A DNA stretch of 12,761 bases. Source: an archaeon (lineage in GTDB: Archaea; Nanobdellota; Nanobdellia; Woesearchaeales; ARS49). Positions within the stretch are counted from its first letter, which is position 1. The number at the start of each line of letters is the position of its first letter. The translations under genes and the position numbers were made by a program. The notes beneath the pieces were generated by a model. That model saw nothing but the letters and a program-made list of their open reading frames with translations, was not told the DNA's origin and did not search any database. Of the stretch, positions 7,213 through 12,189 are shown one piece after another. Location: NCBI GenBank assembly GCA_016213425.1, contig JACRAI010000117.1, positions 1 through 12,761 on the forward strand, read 5' to 3'.

Positions 7213-7453
7213 TTTTTTTCGGCTTTTTAACTACTGAATCCTTTATTTCAGTAATCTCTTGTTTAATTTCTTTAAGCAATCTGACCTCTTTATGTTGTTT
7301 AATTAAAGTAAAGAAAAAATAAATCGCGTATAAACCAAACAATCCACCTAAGAACCATTCGAGATTTCCTATAAACCCATGAAGTTTTTGAAGAAGAGGA
7401 TCGAGTTTGTCACCCAAAAGATTTGCTATACCTTGTGTTTCTTCTATCAACAT
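7202..7453 (-). CDS. Small membrane protein with cytoplasmic-type coiled coil (83 aa)
   Basis: Residues 1-30 form an amphipathic helix (TQGIANLLGDKLDPLLQKL). Residues about 31-51 are a transmembrane segment rich in aromatics (FLGGLFGLYAIYFFF). Residues 52-83 are a charged heptad-like helix (LLKEIKQEITEIKD) ending in a lysine-rich tail. The positive charge after the membrane segment suggests that the C-terminus faces the cytoplasm. The gene is the first of a two-gene operon and overlaps the RNase J start by 11 bp. The close coupling makes it a candidate membrane anchor or partner for RNase J, by analogy with membrane-attached RNA-decay enzymes in bacteria; this is inference. A TATA box 23-30 nt upstream supports the start. 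No named family is recognised. Confidence 0.75.
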   Translation of the reverse strand: MLIEETQGIANLLGDKLDPLLQKLHGFIGNLEWFLGGLFGLYAIYFFFTLIKQHKEVRLLKEIKQEITEIKDSVVKKPKKNAD

Positions 7454-7475
7454 AAATCAGTTTAAGATGCTTTGA

Positions 7476-7483
7476 TTTATAAA
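7476..7483 (-). promoter_or_regulatory. TATA box of the membrane protein-RNase J operon
   Basis: TTTATAAA lies 23-30 nt before the minus-strand ATG at 7453, implying a leaderless transcript. It is one half of a divergent promoter pair. Confidence 0.65.
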
Positions 7484-7501
7484 TTTATTCCTGCAGAAAA
7501 C

Positions 7502-7509
7502 TTTATATA
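7502..7509 (+). promoter_or_regulatory. TATA box of the lipoprotein gene
   Basis: TTTATATA, the archaeal consensus, lies 24-31 nt before ATG 7533, with an A-rich BRE-like stretch just upstream. It is the second half of the divergent pair; only 18 bp separate the two boxes. Confidence 0.75.
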
Positions 7510-7532
7510 GAACTCAACACCCAGTTTAATAA

Positions 7533-8816
7533 ATGAAAAAAAGTTGGTTTTTACTTATTGCTGTGCTTTTGTTATTTATTATAGGCTGTGCTTTGTCGCC
7601 AAAGATTCTACCTTCAAAAAAATCAGTTTGCGGCAATAATATATTAGAACCTACAGAGAAATGCGACAAAGCAACCAATCAAGGATGTAGTTATGGAAGC
7701 TTTTGCAGTGAAGATTGCCGCGTTTGTAATCAAGGAGTTTTTTGTTGTACAGATAAATCAGAACTGGGCGCAGGAGGATCTCTATATTATGCATCAAAAA
7801 AAGATCTTTCACAATGCACAAGTCTTATTGAAGAGGAAAATTGTTTTTCTATAACTGAAGGAAACGCGAAAAATGCAACTAAATTCTATACCACTCAAAC
7901 AGAAGCCGCTCTAGGATGCTCTTTCGGATATACTTGCTTCAATAACACCTTAGTTAAGTTATGCGGTGAAGATTATCAAGAAGCAATTAGATCAAAAGCA
8001 GAAGTTTACACCAATAAAATTGAAGCTTTAGAAAGAGCTCCTTGCAAACCAGCAGAAAAAAACCAAACAAACCAAGAAAACAAAACTGAAGAAGAAACTG
8101 CATTGAACATAATACACAACTTAAAAATTCAACCACGCTGCGAAGAAAAAAATATTCGAGTAGAAGCTGAACTCGCCGGAGAGCTTGAAAAGATCGACCA
8201 AGTACAATTCAGTTATGCAATTAACGGAAGAAAAACAAGGAACGTCATTATATTAACGAGCATAGACAAAGAGTTTAATACATATGCAGCAAATTTAACG
8301 TATACAACAGGCAATTACGAATATGCGCTTCAAGTAAAAACTAAAGACAACACATTACAAACACTAACTAAAGACAATCTTGTTGTAGAAGAATGCAAGA
8401 AACCAGAAACTAAATCATTTTGTAATACTTCTTCAGAATATGATGGTTGGTGTTATTTTTTTAATTTAGTACCTGTGGACTCAGATTCTTATAATACTGG
8501 CAATTGCGTTACATCAAACTTTCCCAATTCAAAAGAAATGTGTGAATATTTGGCTAAAAGCAAAGGAATTCCAGAACTGTTAAATCAATGCAAAGAAAAA
8601 ACAGATAGTTCAGAAAGAGATAAATGCTATGGTGCTATTGGTGCGGTAATTCAAGACTTAAAGACTTGTGATGTTGCATCCAGTAAAGATTTATGTTATT
8701 ACGGGTACGCAATAAAGTATGGTTTTATCATGAGATCAAACAAGCATAATGAGTGTGATCGCATTAACGATTCAGTATTAAAAACACAATGCAAAGAATA
8801 TAAGTTCATTGGTTGA
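7533..8816 (+). CDS. Cysteine-rich lipoprotein of unknown function
   Basis: The N-terminus MKKSWF plus a hydrophobic core ends in a lipobox-like IIGC (residues 16-19), predicting a lipid-modified Cys19 on the outer face of the membrane. Residues about 32-65 contain CGNNILEPTEKCD followed by closely spaced cysteines. This matches the general pattern (CGNG..EPGE.CDDGN) of a disulfide-rich repeat found in many secreted bacterial and archaeal proteins. A Lys/Glu/Asn-rich linker lies at about 175-195, followed by a beta-sandwich-like part (about 195-290, with an RVEAEL...QVQFSYAINGR pattern). A C-terminal helical region with regularly spaced cysteines (CKEK, DKCYGAIG, KTCDVASSKDLC) closes the protein. 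The leaderless promoter supports the start. It probably acts at the cell surface; the ligand is unknown. Confidence 0.8.
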   Translation: MKKSWFLLIAVLLLFIIGCALSPKILPSKKSVCGNNILEPTEKCDKATNQGCSYGSFCSEDCRVCNQGVFCCTDKSELGAGGSLYYASKKDLSQCTSLIEEENCFSITEGNAKNATKFYTTQTEAALGCSFGYTCFNNTLVKLCGEDYQEAIRSKAEVYTNKIEALERAPCKPAEKNQTNQENKTEEETALNIIHNLKIQPRCEEKNIRVEAELAGELEKIDQVQFSYAINGRKTRNVIILTSIDKEFNTYAANLTYTTGNYEYALQVKTKDNTLQTLTKDNLVVEECKKPETKSFCNTSSEYDGWCYFFNLVPVDSDSYNTGNCVTSNFPNSKEMCEYLAKSKGIPELLNQCKEKTDSSERDKCYGAIGAVIQDLKTCDVASSKDLCYYGYAIKYGFIMRSNKHNECDRINDSVLKTQCKEYKFIG

Positions 8817-8895
8817 TCTTTATTAGCCCGTGCTGATAAAACTTAATGACTCTGTTTACGACCTTCTTCCCATCTGCGGACAAACAAATTAATGA

Positions 8896-8979
8896 TGAGG
8901 GGGAAGGGATTCGAACCCTTGAACCCAATAAGGGAACGGCTCTTGAGACCGCTGCATTTGGCCACTTTGCTACCCCCTC
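8896..8979 (-). tRNA. tRNA-Leu(CAA)
   Basis: Read on the minus strand, the acceptor stem GAGGGGG (8979-8973) pairs with CCCCCTC (8903-8897), and the discriminator A73 is at 8896. The T arm is AAGGG-TTCGAAT-CCCTT (8920-8904). The anticodon loop CTCAAGA (8947-8941) sits on a GCGGT/GCCGT stem and gives anticodon CAA (8945-8943), reading UUG. The 15-nt long variable arm with a CCC/GGG stem (8935-8921) is typical of class II tRNA-Leu. There is no intron in the anticodon loop, and CCA is not encoded. Confidence 0.95.
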
Positions 8980-8999
8980 AAAGAGAGTGATTGAAGAGG

Positions 9000-9009
9000 T
9001 ATTTTTAAA
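9000..9009 (-). promoter_or_regulatory. Probable TATA box for tRNA-Leu
   Basis: On the minus strand TTTAAAAATA lies 21-30 nt before the tRNA 5' end, the usual archaeal distance. The sequence is a weak match to the consensus. Confidence 0.45.
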
Positions 9010-9080
9010 GTTTCCGAGAAACAAGAAAGGTTTGCTGCATAGGCTCATGTTTAACCAGGACTCACTAATCGAGAATTAAT

Positions 9081-9419
9081 TCAATCTAAACTCTTCAATC
9101 TTTCCTCAATCCTGTTAAGCTTTTCTAAAAATACACTTTCAGTGTGGTGTTCAGGAACTTCTTTTATTTTTTTCTTTGACACAGTTAATTCAACTTTGGA
9201 TTTTGGAAGTGAAGATTGCAGCGAAGAGGCTAATTCTTTGATTTTAATCATTGTTTTTGATAATTGTGAAACTGCTTGCTTTTTCTTTATCTTAAGCTCA
9301 GCAAACTCTCTGTATTTTTTTAATGTATGAATAGTTTGCTTTGAAGACAAAAGCAAATCTTTTCTTAAATCTGAAGAATCATGCAGTTCAACAAAGAAGT
9401 CACTATTTTCTTCATTCAT
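9081..9419 (-). CDS. Coiled-coil protein of unknown function (112 aa), third in operon
   Basis: A soluble protein with an acidic N-terminus (MNEENSDFF) and a long helix at about residues 18-68. The helix is rich in Lys, Leu and Ser (TIHTLKKYREFAELKIKKK). After a break (SLPKSK) and a basic patch (SKKKIKE), a short C-terminal helix follows (LEKLNRIEERLKSL). There is no membrane segment and no recognised family. The start overlaps the end of the preceding gene by 8 bp, so the gene is co-expressed with two other small coiled-coil proteins and probably assembles with them (inference). Stop is TGA at 9083-9081. Confidence 0.7.
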   Translation of the reverse strand: MNEENSDFFVELHDSSDLRKDLLLSSKQTIHTLKKYREFAELKIKKKQAVSQLSKTMIKIKELASSLQSSLPKSKVELTVSKKKIKEVPEHHTESVFLEKLNRIEERLKSLD

Positions 9420-9636
9420 TTTCGTGTTCTATTAGAGTTTCATCTATTTGTGAAATTCTTTCTTCAACCTGCTTAAGCTCATCAGCCCACTCTTGAAGAA
9501 TATGATCCTCCTCTATTTTTAAGGAATTTATTTCCTCAAGTAAAGTTTTAGACTTTTTGAGCTGGTCGACTATTTTTTCTAAGTGAGCAGACAACTGCTC
9601 GTACTCGTTAATCTTAACGAATACTCTGGCTTTCAT
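9412..9636 (-). CDS. Coiled-coil protein (74 aa), paralogue of the neighbouring C-terminal domain
   Basis: It encodes MKARVFVKINEY and then an almost continuous charged helix up to the C-terminus (DETLIEHENE). The last 70 residues align without gaps to the last 70 of the upstream 152-aa protein, with 18 identities by hand count, 11 of them between the shared Trp and the shared HE near the end (EL, ISQ, DE). They are therefore duplicated genes. I place the start at ATG 9636 because GAGGTGA (9645-9639) is a good Shine-Dalgarno directly upstream. The GTG at 9642, two codons earlier, lies inside that SD and is unlikely. The function is not known. Confidence 0.72.
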   Translation of the reverse strand: MKARVFVKINEYEQLSAHLEKIVDQLKKSKTLLEEINSLKIEEDHILQEWADELKQVEERISQIDETLIEHENE

Positions 9637-9638
9637 AT

Positions 9639-9645
9639 TCACCTC
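9639..9645 (-). promoter_or_regulatory. Shine-Dalgarno that decides the start at 9636
   Basis: GAGGTGA on the minus strand has its GAGG core 5 nt before ATG 9636. It overlaps the TGA stop of the upstream gene (9641-9639) and the competing GTG start (9642-9640). Confidence 0.65.
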
Positions 9646-10097
9646 TTTTCATGACTTCCAATAATTTCGTCCGCTTGCGAAATTTTCTTTTCAATCGATT
9701 CTAGCTCTGCAATCCATGAAGTCATGCTTTTCTGCTGTTTTTCATATAATTTTTCTAAATCTTCTATTGAATCGTTTGCTTCTTCAATTCTTGAACGTAT
9801 TTTTAGTAAATTTTCGTTAACTTTCTTGAAATCATCAAGTGATATAAAGACTGGCCTTGTTGGTTTAAACTTTAATTCTCTAGGCTCTGAAATGCTTAAA
9901 CCACTCTTCTTGAAATCTTCAGAAGTATCAATAATGGGGATAGGTTCTGGTTTTGAGATTGAAACTTCCTCATCTCTGGCGGGAATATCTGGAAATTCAA
10001 ACGCATCGGGAGGGGGAGGCGGAGGTAAAGGTAGATCTAATTCTTTCTTTCTCTTTTTATTCAGCATATCAAAAACTGGCATCCCAAACAACCCCAT
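9639..10097 (-). CDS. Proline-rich coiled-coil protein (152 aa), first in operon
   Basis: The N-terminus is MGLFGMPVFDML followed by a basic patch (NKKRKKE). Six consecutive prolines (25-30) and an acidic, proline-containing, probably disordered linker follow to about residue 80. Residues 83-152 form a coiled-coil domain (VFISLDDFKK to the end) that is paralogous to the whole downstream 74-aa protein. Two starts are possible. ATG 10097 gives the longer form. ATG 10082 (Met6) lies 24-31 nt from a TTTATAAG box, the spacing used by other leaderless genes here, and may be the true start. The polyproline stretch could be a binding site or a translation-pausing site. No family is recognised. Confidence 0.7.
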   Translation of the reverse strand: MGLFGMPVFDMLNKKRKKELDLPLPPPPPPDAFEFPDIPARDEEVSISKPEPIPIIDTSEDFKKSGLSISEPRELKFKPTRPVFISLDDFKKVNENLLKIRSRIEEANDSIEDLEKLYEKQQKSMTSWIAELESIEKKISQADEIIGSHEKR

Positions 10098-10105
10098 TAA
10101 TATAT

Positions 10106-10113
10106 CTTATAAA
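10106..10113 (-). promoter_or_regulatory. TATA box of the coiled-coil operon
   Basis: On the minus strand TTTATAAG lies 9-16 nt from ATG 10097 but 24-31 nt from ATG 10082, which favours the shorter start. A second box, TTATAAAA (10134-10127), 30-37 nt from 10097, is the alternative that would serve the longer form. Confidence 0.5.
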
Positions 10114-10172
10114 CGCACTTAAAAACTTTTATAACTATTACATAATGGTGACTGGCATTTTATCATGAAAAA

Positions 10173-10180
10173 TTATATAA
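10173..10180 (+). promoter_or_regulatory. TATA box of the ScpB operon
   Basis: TTATATAA lies 24-31 nt before ATG 10204 and implies a leaderless first gene. It is divergent from the coiled-coil operon promoter. Confidence 0.65.
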
Positions 10181-10203
10181 ATAACACCACACTTTAATCA
10201 ATT

Positions 10204-10782
10204 ATGCAGGAAAAAATACAAGTTAACGCAATTATTGAGATGTTAGGAGGGCCAAAAGGGTATATAGAAAAAGTTCTCAGAGAATACGTTGAAAAAATAA
10301 AAAAAGAAGGATTGAATGTTAAATCAGAGATTTATCAAGAAGGCGTGCCAAGAGATACATTATTTACTACATTCGTAGAATTAGATCTTCAATTTGAAAA
10401 TATTGACAATCTGCTAGATTTTTGCTTTGAATCTATGCCTTCTTCGGTAGAAATCTTGCACCCTGAAAATTTAACTCTTACAAGCAACATGTTAACAAAT
10501 TTCTTAAATGATTTACAAGCAAAAATACATCAAAATGACATGCTTGTTAAAAATTTTAGAGCTCAAAATCATGTTTTAGATAAAAATGCAATGAACACAT
10601 TTAGAAATTTTTTATTATATCTAGTAAAACAAGGCCCTGTAAACGCCGAAGAGGCATCAAGACATGTTGGTGTAGCACCAGATAAGCTATTGCCTTTTTT
10701 TGAAAAACTAGTAGAAGAAAAAAAAATAAAAAAAGAAGGAGAAAAATATGTCTACAGTGAACGAGTTAAAGAACGCACTTGA
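10204..10782 (+). CDS. Conserved-looking winged-helix protein (192 aa) upstream of scpB
   Basis: Residues 1-85 look like a compact alpha/beta domain: a helix (MLGGPKGYIEKVLREYVEKIKKEG), then strands and a helix ending in FCFESMPSSVEILHPENL. A long charged helix follows at about 88-130. Residues about 130-188 look like a winged helix (NFLLYLVKQGPVNAEEASRHVGVAPDKLLPFFEKLV, then KKEGEKYVYSE). The C-terminal part suggests DNA binding or a protein-protein winged helix. The gene overlaps scpB by 35 bp, so the two are translationally coupled. In other organisms ScpB is paired with the kleisin ScpA, which also ends in a winged helix. This protein is shorter and I see no ScpA signature, so a segregation role is inference. 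The leaderless promoter supports the start. Confidence 0.75.
   Translation: MQEKIQVNAIIEMLGGPKGYIEKVLREYVEKIKKEGLNVKSEIYQEGVPRDTLFTTFVELDLQFENIDNLLDFCFESMPSSVEILHPENLTLTSNMLTNFLNDLQAKIHQNDMLVKNFRAQNHVLDKNAMNTFRNFLLYLVKQGPVNAEEASRHVGVAPDKLLPFFEKLVEEKKIKKEGEKYVYSERVKERT
10738..10741 (+). promoter_or_regulatory. Shine-Dalgarno of scpB
   Basis: GGAG (within AAGGAG) lies 6 nt before ATG 10748, inside the end of the upstream gene. It confirms the overlapping start. Confidence 0.65.
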
Positions 10783-11320
10783 ATCGGTGCTGTTCTCTTC
10801 AGGAAAAAAGCTAAAAATCGAAGAATTGTGCAGGCTATGTAAGACTAGAGAGCAGGATAAAGTTTTAATTGCGTTAACTGAATTAAAAGGAGACTTAGAA
10901 GTAAAAGAGAGCTCCTTAACGCTTCTTGATGATACAGAAGGATGGAGATTAACTGTAAGAGATAAATATCTTCCTTTTGTAAGAAAAATTGTAACACAAA
11001 CAGAGCTGCCTAAAACAATTCTTGAAACCCTAGCAGTCATAGCACATAAAGCGCCAGTGCTTCAAAATGAAGTTATAAGAATAAGAACAAATAAAGCATA
11101 CGATCATTTAAGAGAATTAGAAAAACTAAACTATGTTACAAGAAGCAAACAAGGAAGAACTAAATTAATAAAATTATCTCAAAGATTTTTTGATTATTTT
11201 GAAACAACGCCAGAACAATTGAAAGAAGCATTTAAGCCAGTTCAAAATCTTAAAGAACTTGAAAAACCTCAAAAAATTCCTGAAGAATTATTAATGCCTA
11301 GTCTGGACTGGATGGGATGA
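10748..11320 (+). CDS. scpB: Segregation and condensation protein ScpB
   Basis: ScpB forms the kite-type subunit of the SMC-ScpAB complex that compacts and segregates the chromosome. The family pattern is clear in order: an N-terminal winged helix (ALESVLFSSGKKLKIEEL, residues about 10-27); the strand LDDTEGWRLTVRDKYLPFV (about 60-78); the hallmark LPKTILETLAVIAHKAPVLQNEVIRIR (about 88-114); and the second winged helix (YDHLRELEKLNYVTRSKQGRTKLIKLS, then FFDYF). The length of 190 aa is normal. A Shine-Dalgarno 6 nt upstream fixes the start. The gene overlaps the winged-helix gene before it and is followed after 1 nt by a zinc-ribbon gene. Confidence 0.9.
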   Translation: MSTVNELKNALESVLFSSGKKLKIEELCRLCKTREQDKVLIALTELKGDLEVKESSLTLLDDTEGWRLTVRDKYLPFVRKIVTQTELPKTILETLAVIAHKAPVLQNEVIRIRTNKAYDHLRELEKLNYVTRSKQGRTKLIKLSQRFFDYFETTPEQLKEAFKPVQNLKELEKPQKIPEELLMPSLDWMG

Positions 11321-11321
11321 G

Positions 11322-11462
11322 ATGTATCAATTCAAATTAAGATGCCCTAAATGCAAAAACACTCAACTATATCAAACAAAAACAATTCTACTAGAAAGTA
11401 AAAGAAGAACTTGTGTTTATTGCGGTAAAAGTTTTAAAGTAAAGGAGAACTTAAATGGTTAG
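11322..11462 (+). CDS. 46-aa zinc-ribbon protein
   Basis: It encodes MYQFKLRCPKCKNTQ, a linker, then KRRTCVYCGKSFKVKENLNG. The two CxxC pairs (C8, C11 and C31, C34) separated by 19 residues form a typical zinc ribbon of the kind found in archaeal transcription or nucleic-acid-binding proteins. It begins 1 nt after the scpB stop, so it is almost certainly co-transcribed. There is no further domain. The partner is unknown; a role as a small nucleic-acid-binding protein is inference. It overlaps by 8 bp the start of the following gene remnant. Confidence 0.75.
   Translation: MYQFKLRCPKCKNTQLYQTKTILLESKRRTCVYCGKSFKVKENLNG
11444..11447 (+). promoter_or_regulatory. Shine-Dalgarno of the reductase remnant
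   Basis: GGAG (within AAAGGAGA) lies 7 nt before ATG 11455. It shows that the remnant once had, and may still have, an active translation start. Confidence 0.55.
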
Positions 11463-11596
11463 ATTAACTCTTTACATGAGTCAAACATTAAATGGATTCA
11501 TTGCAAAAGAAAATTTTTGAAGCAAGACTGAAGTTATCTAAACTTAACAAGTTATCAGCAAATACTCTACAGGTCAAGTATAAAGTTGAAAAATGA
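11455..11596 (+). pseudogene. Remnant of a RibD/DHFR-like reductase gene
   Basis: From ATG 11455 the frame reads MVRLTLYMSQTLNGFIAKEN and stops at TGA 11518-11520. This N-terminus strongly resembles the start of RibD C-terminal-type (dihydrofolate reductase-like) proteins, which begin with a strand followed by MSLDGFIA. From about 11519 a different frame encodes EARLKLSKLNKLSANTLQVK and then YKVEK before TGA 11594-11596. That resembles the last strand pair of the same family (SSKKL...VQLRYKV-K). Normal members are roughly 170-220 residues, so most of the middle is gone and the two ends are joined out of frame. I read this as an internal deletion with frameshift. The match is by pattern memory and could be wrong, particularly for the C-terminal piece. 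Confidence 0.5.
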
Positions 11597-11621
11597 TATG
11601 TCCGTAGAAAAAATCTGTAAA

Positions 11622-11972
11622 CTAGAATTCACAAAAAGTCATCATTAATTTTGTAATCTTTTCTTGATTGTCAGATGAATCAAAAATAGAGACAATCACT
11701 TGTTCTTTTCCAAAAAATACATCAATTTTAAATGCCTCATTTTCAAAATAAAAATATTTATCTTGGTATAATTTATCGGAATATTTTTTAGCCGAATAGT
11801 TATCATCTGAATCTCCAAGTAACTTTAGTAACTCACTTGCAATTGTGTGTTTTTTGAATCGAAGCGAATGAAGAAATTCTCTAAAGTGTTCTAAGAAACT
11901 TTCATTTTTTTCAATATGAAATACATTGTGCGTTTTTCCTTTTTTAATTGCATATACTTTTAATTTCTTCAT
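11622..11972 (-). CDS. Hypothetical protein (116 aa)
   Basis: A soluble protein that starts MKKLKVYAIKKGKTHNV. It has a helical part at about residues 24-52 (FLEHFREFLHSLRFKKHTIASELLKLLG) and alternating hydrophobic strands toward the end (YFYFENEAFKIDVFFGKEQVIVSIFDSS). The overall look is a small alpha/beta protein without membrane segments, metal motifs or an evident active site. A TATA box 23-30 nt upstream makes the start credible. It stands alone between two plus-strand units and converges on the reductase remnant with a 25-bp gap. I do not recognise the family. Confidence 0.65.
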   Translation of the reverse strand: MKKLKVYAIKKGKTHNVFHIEKNESFLEHFREFLHSLRFKKHTIASELLKLLGDSDDNYSAKKYSDKLYQDKYFYFENEAFKIDVFFGKEQVIVSIFDSSDNQEKITKLMMTFCEF

Positions 11973-11994
11973 GCAACAAGATCAATTGTTTAAG

Positions 11995-12002
11995 CTTATA
12001 TT
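11995..12002 (-). promoter_or_regulatory. TATA box of the 116-aa gene
   Basis: On the minus strand AATATAAG lies 23-30 nt before ATG 11972, which fits a leaderless start. Confidence 0.5.
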
Positions 12003-12118
12003 TTTTACGCTTGCAGACGTTAAATGACTATCCGATTTTCTTTTAAATCTTGAATTCTTAAAAGACAAAAAACACCCATTTATTTCAATATTAAAGATAA
12101 ATACAAAATATCGGCAAA

Positions 12119-12126
12119 TTTATAAA
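12119..12126 (+). promoter_or_regulatory. TATA box of gyrA
   Basis: TTTATAAA lies 64-71 nt before ATG 12190, so the transcript would carry a leader of about 40 nt, unlike the other leaderless genes. No in-frame start codon lies nearer the box (TAA at 12148), and no clear Shine-Dalgarno is visible in the leader. Confidence 0.5.
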
Positions 12127-12189
12127 CCAAAACCACTTCTCAAAAATTAAGATTTACCGTCGAGAAAGATAAAAAATATTCTAAAAAAA

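Noticed and set aside
8817..8895. Search for a terminator or small RNA between the lipoprotein gene and tRNA-Leu
   Set aside because: No strong T-run or stable hairpin was seen on either strand.
8846..9079. Open frames on both strands across 8806-9079
   Set aside because: They read through the tRNA-Leu gene and its promoter, and the predicted peptides resemble no protein.
12040..12064. Inverted repeat CTTTTAA / TTAAAAG with an 11-nt spacer between the 116-aa gene and gyrA
   Set aside because: Seven AT-rich base pairs are expected by chance in sequence of this composition, and no gene ends nearby on the plus strand.
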